A DNA stretch of 64,000 bases from Halomicroarcula saliterrae (GCF_031624395.1 NZ_JAMQON010000005.1:248001-312000); one strand, 5' to 3'; positions 35,172 to 45,377 are shown, counted from the stretch's first letter. Numbers and translations are program-made. Notes: generated by a model from the sequence alone, not told the origin.

Positions 35172-36551
35172 ATGTCAGGGAACGAGGAACATCCCAACCA
35201 CCCCAGTATCGATCAGTCTGACCGGACGGTGCCACGCAACCTGCGCCAGACCGGCGACCCGGGCATCGAGATGCTCGTCTCGACTCGCGTCCGAAAGTCA
35301 CCGTTCTTCCACAAGTCGTTCAACGAGGAGGGAGCGTGGCGCGCCACCGTCTACAACCGACTCTACCACCCCCGCGGTCTCATCGAACCAGAGGACGGCG
35401 GCGTGATGAAGGAGTACGACGCGTTGACCAACGCCGTCACGCTCTGGGACGTCGCCGTCGAGCGCCAGATCCGCGTGAAGGGCCCCGACGCCGAGGCGCT
35501 GACGAACTACGTCGTCACCCGCGACGTGACAGGTATGGACGCGATGGACGGGAAGTACGTCATCCTCTGCAACGAGGACGGCGGCGTGCTCAACGACCCA
35601 GTCCTGCTGCGTCCCGAGGAGGACGAGTTCTGGTTCTCCATCTCCGACTCGACGCTGATGCAGTGGCTTCAGGGCGTCAACGTCGACAACGACTTCGACG
35701 TCGAAATCGACGAAATCGACGTCGCGCCGATGCAGATTCAGGGGCCGAAGGCGCTGGACGTGATGGTCGACGTCGTCGGCGAAGAGGTCGAAGACATCCC
35801 CTACTACGGCCTGATGGAGGCAGAGATCGACGGCGTCGACGTGCTCATCAGCCAGACCGGCTTCTCCGGCGAGGAGGGCTTCGAGATCTACGTCGAGGAA
35901 GCCTCGAAGTACGCCGAGCGTGTCTGGGACCCCGTCATGGCGAGCGTCAAGGACCATGGCGGCCGCCAGATCGCGCCGGGTCACCACCGCCGCATCGCCG
36001 CCGGTATCATGTCCTGGGGGCAAGACCTGGACCACGAGACCTCCCCGTTCCAGGTCAACCTCGGTTATCAGGTGCCCGACGACAAGGAAGCCGACTACAT
36101 CGGCGAGGAGGCGCTCGAAGAGCAGAAAGAGCAGATCGAGAACGGCAACTACCCGTTCGAGCGCAAGCTCATCGGCCTGAAGATGGCCGGCGAGCCGATC
36201 CGGGACTACGCGCCGGACTTCTGGATCATCTCCGACCCCGACACGGGCGAGGAGTGTGGCTACCTCACCTCGCCGTGGTGGAACCCCGACCTGGAGACCA
36301 ACATCGGCATGGGCTTCGTCCCGGCCGACAAGATCCAGGAAGTGACGGACACGCCGCTCAACGACGAGATCTACGACGAAGAACTCGACCTGGAGTTTCA
36401 GGTCCACCTCCCCGACGAGTACGCCGAAGAGGAAGGCGAGCCGGTGTTCGCGACGGTCGCGAAGGTGCCGTTCAAGGAGTCCGTCAACCCGAGCGCCCGC
36501 GAGCAGGCGAAGCTCAACGCCAGGCGGGAGGCCGAGAGCAGTAGCGACTGA
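35172..36551 (+). CDS. DmdA-like THF-dependent demethylase (GcvT family)
   Basis: A 459-residue GcvT/aminomethyltransferase-family protein. The start RVRKSPFF...TVYN, the LWDVAVERQI segment (91-100) and the LNDPV motif (140-144) recall DMSP demethylase DmdA, whereas glycine-cleavage T proteins have GGI-x-DD at that position. DmdA moves the S-methyl of dimethylsulfoniopropionate to THF, giving 5-methyl-THF. The protein is longer than bacterial DmdA (about 370 residues), with an acidic N-terminal tail of about 30 residues and extra sequence after 320. The neighbours folA, glyA, metF and a BCCT transporter support a C1 role. A different methylated substrate (for example betaine-derived) is possible. 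The downstream steps DmdB-D are not in the window. Confidence 0.78.
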   Translation: MSGNEEHPNHPSIDQSDRTVPRNLRQTGDPGIEMLVSTRVRKSPFFHKSFNEEGAWRATVYNRLYHPRGLIEPEDGGVMKEYDALTNAVTLWDVAVERQIRVKGPDAEALTNYVVTRDVTGMDAMDGKYVILCNEDGGVLNDPVLLRPEEDEFWFSISDSTLMQWLQGVNVDNDFDVEIDEIDVAPMQIQGPKALDVMVDVVGEEVEDIPYYGLMEAEIDGVDVLISQTGFSGEEGFEIYVEEASKYAERVWDPVMASVKDHGGRQIAPGHHRRIAAGIMSWGQDLDHETSPFQVNLGYQVPDDKEADYIGEEALEEQKEQIENGNYPFERKLIGLKMAGEPIRDYAPDFWIISDPDTGEECGYLTSPWWNPDLETNIGMGFVPADKIQEVTDTPLNDEIYDEELDLEFQVHLPDEYAEEEGEPVFATVAKVPFKESVNPSAREQAKLNARREAESSSD

Positions 36552-36655
36552 GGACGTTCGGCCGAACCGGTCACTCATGCGGTCTCCGTCACGCCCGTGA
36601 CGATTCTTTCTGCGCGCCCCCCAGAACCAAGTCACTCGACGGTCACCTGTCGCGT

Positions 36656-37036
36656 GTGACCGACAGCTTCGCCGTCGTCGACCCGACGACAGTCCGGCCC
36701 GAGGAGTTCCAGACCTGCGAGACGGCCGTCCGAAAACTGACCGAGCGCCTCGGCTGTACCGAGATGCGCGTAAACCAGGTGCTCGTCGAACCGGACGAGG
36801 TGACGACGCCACACACCCACGAGGGGCAAGAGGAAGTGTTCGCCGCGCTGACGGACGGCCAGATTTCCATCGAGGGCGACGTCCACGACGTCCCGGCCGG
36901 CGGCGTCGTCCGCGTCCACCCGGACACGGTGCGGAACCTCTGCAACCACACCGACGACCGCCACGTCTGGCTGGCGTTCGGTGCCCCGCCGGTCGGCAGC
37001 GTCGAAGATTTCGGGTCGTACGTGGTCGAAGAATGA
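36656..37036 (+). CDS. Cupin-domain metal-binding protein
   Basis: A 126-residue single-domain cupin with GTG start. Metal ligands are visible as PHTH (His53, His55), Glu59 or Glu60, and His88 after PAGG. Small cupins include DMSP lyases (DddK/DddW type), dioxygenases and isomerases, as well as plain sensors; the sequence here does not settle this. It lies 104 bases after the DmdA-like gene on the same strand and converges with glyA. The association with a demethylase is suggestive but not proof of a shared substrate. Confidence 0.75.
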   Translation: MTDSFAVVDPTTVRPEEFQTCETAVRKLTERLGCTEMRVNQVLVEPDEVTTPHTHEGQEEVFAALTDGQISIEGDVHDVPAGGVVRVHPDTVRNLCNHTDDRHVWLAFGAPPVGSVEDFGSYVVEE

Positions 37037-37069
37037 GTCAGCGGAAGCGAGGGCCGCGTCGAGACCCGG

Positions 37070-38317
37070 TCAGTCGTAGAGGGCGAACTCGTCGGTCAGC
37101 CGGTCCACGCGGTCGGCGACGCCCTCGACGACGTCCTCGTCGTGGGGCGCTTCGACGACCTCGTAGATGCAGTCGGCGACCTCGCGACAGGCGTCCTCGT
37201 CGAAGCCCCGCGTCGTGAGTGCGGGCGTGCCGGCGCGGATGCCCGAGGGGTTGAACGCCGAGCGGGTCTCGCCGGGGACGGTGTTGGCGTTCAGCACGAT
37301 GCCCGCCGCTTCGAGCCCCTCCTCGACGTCCTTACCGGTGGTATCGGGGTGGGACGGCCGGAGGTCGACGAGCACGAGGTGGTTGTCGGTGCCGCCCGAG
37401 ACCAGGTCGAGGCCGTGCTCCTGTAGACGGTCACCCAGCGCGACGGCGTTGTCGACGGTCTGTCGAGCATAGGCCTCGAACTCGGGTTCGAGGGCCTCCT
37501 TGAAGCCGACGGCCTTGCCGGCGACGTTGTGCATCAGGGGACCGCCCTGTGCCCCGGGGAAGACGGCCGAGTCGATGTCGTCGGCGTACTCGTCGTCGCA
37601 CATGATGATGCCGCCCCGACCGGCGCGGATCGTCTTGTGGGTCGAACCGGTGACGAAGTCCGCGACGCCGACCGGTGACTCGTGGACGCCCGCTGCCACC
37701 AGCCCGGTTATGTGAGCGATGTCGGCGAGGTGGTAGGCGCCGGCGGCGTCGGCGGCCGCCTGAATCCGCTCGAAGTCGACTTCCCGGGGGTACGCCGAGT
37801 AGCCCGAGACGACGATGTCTGGCTCGTACTGCTCGGCGTGCTTGCGAAGTCCCTCGTAGTCGACGTAGCCGGTCGCCGGGTCGACCTCGTACTGCTCGAC
37901 CTCGTACACCTGCCCGGCGAAGTTCGCCGGGTGCCCGTGCGAGAGGTGGCCGCCGTGGGTCAGGTCCAGCGAGAGTATCTTATCGCCCGGCTCCAGCATC
38001 GCCAGATAGACACCCATGTTGGCCTGTGAGCCCGAGTGGGGCTGGACGTTGACGTGGTCGGCGCCCCACAGCTCAGTGGCGCGCTCGATAGCGACACGTT
38101 CGACCGCGTCGGCGTACTCACAGCCGCCGTAGTAGCGTTCGCCAGGGTAGCCCTCGGCGTACTTGTTCGTGAGTTCGGAGCTCTGGGCCTCCATAACCGC
38201 CTCGGAGACGTGGTTCTCCGAGGCGATCATCGCCAGCGTGTCGTTCTGGCGCGCTCGCTCGCCGTCGAGTGCGTCGGCGATCGCCGGGTCGACCTCGCGG
38301 ATGCGCTCGTACCTCAT
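37070..38317 (-). CDS. glyA: Serine hydroxymethyltransferase
   Basis: A 415-residue PLP enzyme that interconverts glycine plus 5,10-methylene-THF with serine plus THF. Motifs are ASENHVS, YAEGYPGERYYGGC, the PLP lysine Lys228 in STHKTIRAGRGG, and SAFNPSGIRAGTPALTTRG. The ATG at 38317 is preceded by a TATA-like element at about -29 and a striking dyad just beyond. In the locus it would join the glycine left by sarcosine demethylation to the methylene-THF made by the oxidases, giving serine for the ammonia-lyase downstream. It also serves normal biosynthesis. Confidence 0.95.
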   Translation of the reverse strand: MRYERIREVDPAIADALDGERARQNDTLAMIASENHVSEAVMEAQSSELTNKYAEGYPGERYYGGCEYADAVERVAIERATELWGADHVNVQPHSGSQANMGVYLAMLEPGDKILSLDLTHGGHLSHGHPANFAGQVYEVEQYEVDPATGYVDYEGLRKHAEQYEPDIVVSGYSAYPREVDFERIQAAADAAGAYHLADIAHITGLVAAGVHESPVGVADFVTGSTHKTIRAGRGGIIMCDDEYADDIDSAVFPGAQGGPLMHNVAGKAVGFKEALEPEFEAYARQTVDNAVALGDRLQEHGLDLVSGGTDNHLVLVDLRPSHPDTTGKDVEEGLEAAGIVLNANTVPGETRSAFNPSGIRAGTPALTTRGFDEDACREVADCIYEVVEAPHDEDVVEGVADRVDRLTDEFALYD

Positions 38318-38341
38318 ACTCGCTAGCCCGAAGCGAAGACG

Positions 38342-38350
38342 GAATAATTT
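38342..38350 (-). promoter_or_regulatory. TATA box of glyA
   Basis: AAATTATTC on the reverse strand, centred about 29 bases before the ATG at 38317; a leaderless transcript is likely. Confidence 0.5.
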
Positions 38351-38360
38351 GGCCGTCGGC

Positions 38361-38388
38361 ACAAGATATAGATGATTCTATATGTTGT
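38361..38388. promoter_or_regulatory. 28-bp dyad, candidate operator upstream of glyA
   Basis: A near-perfect palindrome: outer arms ACAA/TTGT and inner arms ATATAGA/TCTATAT around TGAT, with 11 of 14 pairs matching. It sits immediately upstream of the glyA TATA box, where an activator or repressor dimer could act. Confidence 0.5.
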
Positions 38389-38860
38389 GTCGGTCCGGGC
38401 GTCGCGAACGGACAGGCCAGACAGTCGGCTCGACGGAGATGCTCTCCCCGGACGCTGAAATCGGCCGTAGTGAGACAGCCGGCAGGCCCTGTCGAAATCT
38501 TCAGCGGTTACTGCGAACTGCCTGCTACGTACAGCAGATGTAGTCAGCGGGGCTGCCCAGAGTATCCGCTATTCTCCAGCCGAATCATTGGCCGCTTCTC
38601 TTCGTCCAAATCCACCGAGACGCGGGACACGGGCGAGACAGATAGAGTCACGACAGTCGCTCGGCGAAAGACTATTATCAATTTGCCAACAAGATTGCCT
38701 ATGGTCTGTGTTAACAAGCATCTCCGGACTCGCCCAGCCAGCACGGGTAGCCGTTCGGACCAGTCGACGACACTCGATACCGGGGACGGAGTCCGCAGTC
38801 GACGCGACCCGGGTAGACGAGAGTGTTCTGGGCGACAATTCGCTCCGGAGAAACGGGTCG
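38389..38860. other. Intergenic region and leader of first BCCT gene
   Basis: About 470 bases. ACTATTATC at 38671-38679 is the best promoter candidate for the BCCT gene and would leave a leader near 160 bases. GGAG at 38847-38850 is a possible ribosome binding site 10 bases before the ATG. The in-frame open sequence upstream of 38861 is not protein-like. Confidence 0.45.
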
Positions 38861-40609
<1,749 letters not shown>

Positions 40610-40725
40610 CACACCTCCGGCTTCTCATCGCTCGATGTGCCGACTATCGATGGGAGCGCAGGAACGAGCAGGATAAGTGGTCTGCGACAGCCACGGTGGT
40701 TCGGAAACCGGGAGACGAAGAGCGG

Positions 40726-41139
40726 CTACCCATCGGTATCGGTATCTGTGTCAGTACCGTCCGTATCCGAATCAGTGTCAGTACCGTCCGTATCCGAATC
40801 TGTGTCTCCGTCATCACTGTCTGAATCAGTGTCCCCGTTATCGCTATCCGAGTCGCCACCAGAACCGCTGTGCGAGCCCGTGTCAGAGCCGGCACTGGCG
40901 GCGATCAGGTCAGGTTGCTTCGAGTCTGTCCCGACGTCAGTGCCGAAGACGTACAGAACAATCGGCGGGAAGATATACGAGCCAATCGCCAGGACTGCAA
41001 ATATCGGGTCGATAAAGATAAGCAACCCAAAGATGGTAAGCGCCGCCGCTGCAGCGGCATGGACTGCGGAACGGGTGTATCCCCGGTAATACTCCCAGAA
41101 ACCGCGCAACCACTGCATTGCTATCGGTACTGGTGCCAT
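40726..41139 (-). CDS. Membrane protein with Asp/Ser/Thr repeat tail
   Basis: A 137-residue protein with an N-terminal helix pair (about residues 24-68) and a C-terminal tail made almost wholly of Asp, Ser, Thr and Gly in runs such as DSDTDGTD. The reading frame continues upstream, but that part is Arg/Pro-rich and not membrane-like, so the ATG at 41139 is used (41118 is an alternative). No family was recognised. It is convergent with the BCCT gene and lies downstream of metF on the same strand, across 238 bases. The tail probably acts as a flexible acidic spacer. Confidence 0.6.
   Translation of the reverse strand: MAPVPIAMQWLRGFWEYYRGYTRSAVHAAAAAALTIFGLLIFIDPIFAVLAIGSYIFPPIVLYVFGTDVGTDSKQPDLIAASAGSDTGSHSGSGGDSDSDNGDTDSDSDDGDTDSDTDGTDTDSDTDGTDTDTDTDG
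40741..40860 (-). repeat. Short tandem coding repeats, 27-bp unit
   Basis: Two near-identical 27-base units (40749-40775 and 40776-40802) flanked by degenerate copies encode the D/S/T-rich tail. This is a coding low-complexity repeat, not a CRISPR array. Confidence 0.6.
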
Positions 41140-41377
41140 ACACGGTGTAGACACTGACACGCAATAATCACCGCCCCGCCGAGCGGGTCGAGGGGCACGG
41201 CGCTGCGGGCGGCCTGCTACGCCTGCAACAGTCGCGCCGTCGACGACGAGACCGACTGGCCGGTACAGGTCTTCGAGCCACGGTGAACACCTCGCCGGTG
41301 GCCGGTTCACGCCTGTATCCATCACGCCCGCCGGGATCTCTCGGTAGGTTTGGGTCGCACCAGGGCCAGCCGGCAGT

Positions 41378-42238
41378 TCAGGATGGCAGACGGCCGCGCC
41401 GCCAGCTCTCGGTATCGGGCGTCTGATTGAACGTGTAGATGTGGATGCCGCGGATGCCGTACGCCTCGTCGTCGGCGTAGGGGCCCAACCCGTCGACGAG
41501 GTCGTCGGGCTCGTAGGACCCTCTGGAGCCGATGAGTTGCTTGACGAACCCGAGGATACCGGTCGTCTTCTTCAGGAACTTGACGGAGTCACCGACGCCG
41601 ACCTTCTGGGATATCTGCATCAACCGCTGGTACTTCATCACGCCGGGGATGCCGATTTCGACGGGGAGGTCGACGCCACGCGCCCGGATGTCCTCGATCC
41701 ACTCCAGGACGGCCTCGGGGTCGTAGCACAGTTGCGTGACGATGTAGGTCGCGTAGGGCTCTTTCTTCCGCATGGACTCCGCGAGCGTCTCTTCGTCGAG
41801 GAACTCGTGGCCCTCGGGGTAGCCAGTGATACCGACGTCCTCGAACTCGTACTCCATCTCGTCGAGCGTCGTGAGGAAGTCGTACGCCGACTCGAACTCC
41901 CCGACCGGTTCCTCGCGGTCGCCGCCCGGGACGAAGATGTCGGTGACGCCGGCCTCGGTGAGCCGCCGGGCGATCTCTTCGAGGTGTTCCCGGTCCTCGA
42001 CGTACCGGGCGGCGACGTGGGGAACGACCTCGAAGCCCTCCTCGATGGCCAACTCGGTCTTCTCGACGGTCCGCTCGATACCCAGCTGCGGGGACGTCGT
42101 TATCGCGATGGTCGCGTCCGCCGGGAGGTGCTCGATTTCCTCGTCGAAGCTGTCGAACGGCATCAGTTCGAACCGCGCGTTCCTGAGGAGCGTCTCGACG
42201 CCCTCCTGGTCCCCGGAGATGCGTGATTTCAGAGACAT
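41378..42238 (-). CDS. metF: Methylenetetrahydrofolate reductase family protein
   Basis: A 286-residue TIM-barrel flavoprotein of the MTHFR family. The start is compact (MSLKSRISG), and TSPQLGIERT, VPHVAARYV, DIFVPGGDRE and the YIVTQLCYDPE segment correspond to MetF folate and FAD elements. MetF reduces methylene-THF to 5-methyl-THF, or in catabolic settings runs the other way to oxidise methyl groups. With a DmdA-like methyl donor pathway nearby, reverse flow from 5-methyl-THF is plausible. It precedes the Asp/Ser-tail membrane protein and lies 59 bases after the HTH-like hypothetical gene, on the same strand. Confidence 0.87.
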   Translation of the reverse strand: MSLKSRISGDQEGVETLLRNARFELMPFDSFDEEIEHLPADATIAITTSPQLGIERTVEKTELAIEEGFEVVPHVAARYVEDREHLEEIARRLTEAGVTDIFVPGGDREEPVGEFESAYDFLTTLDEMEYEFEDVGITGYPEGHEFLDEETLAESMRKKEPYATYIVTQLCYDPEAVLEWIEDIRARGVDLPVEIGIPGVMKYQRLMQISQKVGVGDSVKFLKKTTGILGFVKQLIGSRGSYEPDDLVDGLGPYADDEAYGIRGIHIYTFNQTPDTESWRRGRLPS

Positions 42239-42297
42239 TTATGACAGAACGATGGCAGTGGAACCACTTTTGTTTGTGGGTGGGACTGGTCACCCGT

Positions 42298-43473
42298 TTA
42301 TGTGGGGGAGGGGCAGGCAGCCCCGGCATCACACTGCCGGATTCGCTGGACGACGTCGTCCTTCGAAACCCCGTGTGGTCGGTCGTCGATGCGGTGTAAC
42401 ACGAGGTCGAGGACGTTGAGCTGTCTGAGGAGGTCGCGAGTCTGCCCGTGGCCGAGACCGAGCGAGCGCTGGACCTCGTAGACGGCCGTCGCATCGACGA
42501 CAGCGTCGACGATGTCTTCCACGGTCACCCCGTCCGGCAAGCCGATACCGTCCGTGACGAACTGCTCCTCCGGGATGTCCTCGGTGGCGGTCGGCGACGG
42601 TCCGGAACCGGCTCCCTCGAACGCCGCCTCCGAGTCGCCAGCAACCGAACTGGTGTCGTCGTCGCAGTCGTCGTGAGCGGTCGTGTCGTAGGACTTGGGA
42701 CTGTGGATGTCGGCCTCGATCATGTAGCGTCGCACCGTCTCCGCGGCGACGTCCATCTCGATTCGGTCGCTCATATCGGTAAACGTGCCACACGACTCGT
42801 AGAGGAGCCGGAGGTAGTCGGTGTCTTCGTAGGCCGGCACGTCGTCCGTTCGAACCGCCGCGAGACGGGCAGTCAGGCCGTCATCGCCGCTGTCGTCTCT
42901 CGGTTCTGCGTCCTCGCCGCTGGCGTCACGCGACTGCTCGTCGTCGAGCGCGACGTTGTCGGCTGACACGTCGTCCGCCCGGGCTGCCAGGAGTCGGGCG
43001 GCCAGCGTGTCGCTGTTCTCACCCGCGGCTGCATCCGTGCCCGCACCACTCGGGTCACGAGACTGCTCCTCGTCGGGTGCCCCGTCGCCGGTAGTTGTCG
43101 CTGCCGCCGCCGACGAGTCGGGAGCAATACGGAATCCGACTGTCACGAGCAGGTCCCCGTCGTCGACGTGAACGCCCTGTTCGTCGATGTCGCTGACCGT
43201 CTCGGCCGTCGATAGCTCGGGAAGCAGGTCTGTGGCGGACAAAGTGACGGTGATACCGCCGCTCTCGGACAGAGAGGCACGTTCTAGCGTGAACGACGAG
43301 TCGAGCGTCCCGTTCGAGGCCGCACAGAGCGAGACCGGCATCGTCATACTGACGGCCAGCGCGCCAGCGGTATCCGAGTCGGTGGTGGCCTCTACGTCAC
43401 GGACCGACCGGCCCCGGCGTTCGACCTGTTCGACGACCTGTGAGAGAACACCGAACGCGTGTTGTAATCCCAT
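42298..43473 (-). CDS. Hypothetical protein with HTH-like segments and internal duplication
   Basis: A 391-residue acidic protein. An N-terminal part (1-120) of alternating strands is followed by two similar segments (134-173 and 177-215), each with EQSRD-x-SG and ending AAR/AVR-x-DDV, then a helix-turn-helix-like region (220-265: YLRLLYESCGTF, ETVRRYMIEADI) and a second helical region at the C-terminus (about 325-380). It resembles haloarchaeal proteins of unknown role; DNA binding is an inference from the helical pattern. The frame is open far upstream but that extension is Arg-rich and antisense-like, so the ATG at 43473 is chosen. It probably shares a transcript with metF. Confidence 0.65.
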   Translation of the reverse strand: MGLQHAFGVLSQVVEQVERRGRSVRDVEATTDSDTAGALAVSMTMPVSLCAASNGTLDSSFTLERASLSESGGITVTLSATDLLPELSTAETVSDIDEQGVHVDDGDLLVTVGFRIAPDSSAAAATTTGDGAPDEEQSRDPSGAGTDAAAGENSDTLAARLLAARADDVSADNVALDDEQSRDASGEDAEPRDDSGDDGLTARLAAVRTDDVPAYEDTDYLRLLYESCGTFTDMSDRIEMDVAAETVRRYMIEADIHSPKSYDTTAHDDCDDDTSSVAGDSEAAFEGAGSGPSPTATEDIPEEQFVTDGIGLPDGVTVEDIVDAVVDATAVYEVQRSLGLGHGQTRDLLRQLNVLDLVLHRIDDRPHGVSKDDVVQRIRQCDAGAACPSPT

Positions 43474-43631
43474 AGTAATGTTTATTGATGACACAGAACG
43501 GCCGGATAGGGGTGTGTGAGGTATACTCAACCCATTCAAAAGTGCGGCCGCTCGGCGGGAGCTGCGTCGATTGTAGCCGGATAGCGGCGGCTCGAAATCG
43601 GTGTGGCCCGGGACTCCCGACGCAGTGCCAC

Positions 43632-44582
43632 TCAGACGGGGCGGGCGACGCTGACGAGGGGCTCGCCTGCCACCACTACGGCTTCGCGGCTCACCGAATA
43701 GGCGACGCCACCGTCGACCGCCGTGACGGTCTGGCGCCGCTCGAACGTCGACGGGTTGTACACAGCCCCCAGTTCGTCGCCGCTCTCGACGTGGTCGCCG
43801 ACCCCGATGTCGGGGTGGAGCTCGAACAGCCCAGCGGCGGTTGCGACGGTCGCCTCCGAGTCGTCGTAGAGGCGGGTCTGGTCCGGCGAGTGAGTCGGCC
43901 GACCCTGCAGAACGTCCACCTCGCGGAGTACGTCCAGAATCCCCTCGACACCCACCGTGACGGCTTCGGGGGCGATCTGTCGGCTGTTGGCGAGTTCCGC
44001 TGTGATTGCCGGGATGCCCTCGCGTGCCGCCGCAGCCCGGAACGTCCCGCTCGGCGTCCCGTCGTCCTCGGGGTCGTCGCTCAGAAGGTAGTCGGTACCG
44101 AACGCTTCGCCGAGTCGTCGGGCCGCCGGCCGGTCGGCACGGTATCGTACGTGTTCGAGCATGTCCGCCGTGCCGGTGTGGAGGTCGACGACCGCGTCGG
44201 CCTCGGCCACGAGCGGCCAGAGCGCCGCGGCCAGTCGCTCCTGCAGGCTGCCCTCGTCGTCGCCCGGCCAGACCCGATTCAGGTTCGGATTCGTCGCGTC
44301 GTACTCCGGTGGCGTCATGTACGTCCGCTGGTCGAACGCCAGCGGGTTCACGACTGGGACGACGACGACGGTCCCCGCGATTGCGGCGTCGACCAGTCGG
44401 CCGTGGAGGCGTCGGAGCGCCGCCGGACCGTTGAGTTCGATGCCGTGCTGGGCGGCCTGGACGTACACGGTCGGGCCGGGTCCGCCAGCGTACCGGTGGA
44501 CGGTGACGGTGACGTCGCCACCCGACGGCAGACGGCCGAGGGTGCGGTCGGTCGCCGTGTGCGTGACCTCCTCGTACTCCAT
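43632..44582 (-). CDS. AstE/AspA-type zinc carboxypeptidase-like deacylase
   Basis: A 316-residue protein of the succinylglutamate desuccinylase/aspartoacylase family. The zinc motif HGIE near residue 41, PVVNPLAF, NLNRVWPG and DLHTG are the family markers. These enzymes cleave an N-acyl amino acid to the acid and amino acid; DoeB of ectoine breakdown belongs here too. The start ATG at 44582 begins the homology; the upstream open frame is Arg-rich and rejected. It lies 158 bases upstream of the HTH-like gene on the same strand. A role in osmolyte (ectoine-type) deacylation is possible but unproven. Confidence 0.8.
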   Translation of the reverse strand: MEYEEVTHTATDRTLGRLPSGGDVTVTVHRYAGGPGPTVYVQAAQHGIELNGPAALRRLHGRLVDAAIAGTVVVVPVVNPLAFDQRTYMTPPEYDATNPNLNRVWPGDDEGSLQERLAAALWPLVAEADAVVDLHTGTADMLEHVRYRADRPAARRLGEAFGTDYLLSDDPEDDGTPSGTFRAAAAREGIPAITAELANSRQIAPEAVTVGVEGILDVLREVDVLQGRPTHSPDQTRLYDDSEATVATAAGLFELHPDIGVGDHVESGDELGAVYNPSTFERRQTVTAVDGGVAYSVSREAVVVAGEPLVSVARPV

Positions 44583-44782
44583 ATCTGGTTCCGGTTCGCC
44601 GACGGCAAAAAGGCCCGGAAGAGGACCTATCGGCCGCGGCGTCGACGCCGAGGAGGACATGGGCCACGGTGGGCCACTGGAGACGGCGCTGCTAGACATC
44701 GTCGCCGAGCGGGAGCCGGGCCCGAGAGCAGCGTAGCCTGCCGATTTGCGGGACGAACGCTCGCCTCGCGGAGCAGTGAGCG

Positions 44783-45202
44783 TCAATCGGTCAGTTCGTG
44801 CCAGCGCTCGACGCCGGCCTCGGCGACCTCGCGGTCCTGTTCGACGGCGCCACCCGAGACCCCGATGGTCCCGACGATCTCTCCGTCGCGTTCGAGCGGA
44901 TAGCCACCGCCGAAGATGACGATGCGGCCTTCGTCGGTCGTCTGGAGTCCGTACAGCGAGTTCCCGGGCTTCGAGGGCTCGGCGAGTTCGTGTGTGGGCA
45001 TCTCCAGAGCAGCCGCCGTGTACGCCTTGTTTCGGGAGATGCTGACAGAAGCGAGCCACGCGCCGTCCATGCGGTGCTGCGCCACGAGGTTCCCTTCGCT
45101 GTTCGCGACCGTGATGACCATCGGATTGTCGATGTCCTCGGCCTTCGACTCGGCGGCATCGACGAGTTCCGTAGCTGTCTGGAGTTGAATGGATCGAACC
45201 AT
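44783..45202 (-). CDS. GlcG/HbpS family protein
   Basis: A 139-residue protein of the GlcG/HbpS (DUF336) family: LVDAAESKAEDI, NPMVITVANSEGNLVAQHRMDGA, SRNKAYTAA, and VIFGGGYPLERDGEIVGTIGVSGG. Members bind haem or small molecules and often sit next to catabolic oxidoreductases, but their function is mostly unknown. A GTG at 45220 is possible, but the TATA box centred at 45230 is 28 bases from the ATG at 45202, which decides the start. It is divergent from the first dimethylglycine-oxidase-like gene. Confidence 0.85.
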   Translation of the reverse strand: MVRSIQLQTATELVDAAESKAEDIDNPMVITVANSEGNLVAQHRMDGAWLASVSISRNKAYTAAALEMPTHELAEPSKPGNSLYGLQTTDEGRIVIFGGGYPLERDGEIVGTIGVSGGAVEQDREVAEAGVERWHELTD

Positions 45203-45224
45203 CTGGGTCGTCGGACTCACGTCA

Positions 45225-45235
45225 AATATATATTA
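45225..45235 (-). promoter_or_regulatory. TATA box of GlcG-like gene
   Basis: AATATATATTT on the reverse strand, 28 bases before the ATG at 45202. It would be too close to the alternative GTG at 45220. Confidence 0.6.
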
Positions 45236-45377
45236 TTTTCCCGGTAGTTCGCGGTTTCTGGCTGTTGGCCCTCGTAAGTGACGGTCAGTCGTTTTGGTTC
45301 ACACCACTAGCTCTGTTATCCCAAACTCTAACTGACATTTGTATTGCATTTCGAGACAGTACGTCAGTACAGGCGAT

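Noticed and set aside
35298-36812. A 504-codon minus-strand frame
   Set aside because: It is the shadow of the DmdA-like gene, whose homology and promoter are clear.
40741-40860. Short regular repeats that could suggest a CRISPR array
   Set aside because: The units are contiguous without spacers and encode a D/S/T-rich protein tail.
43474-44667. Upstream extension of the HTH-like gene to a 789-residue protein
   Set aside because: The extension is Arg/Pro-rich and antisense-like and overlaps the AstE-like gene on another frame. The ATG at 43473 starts the plausible protein.
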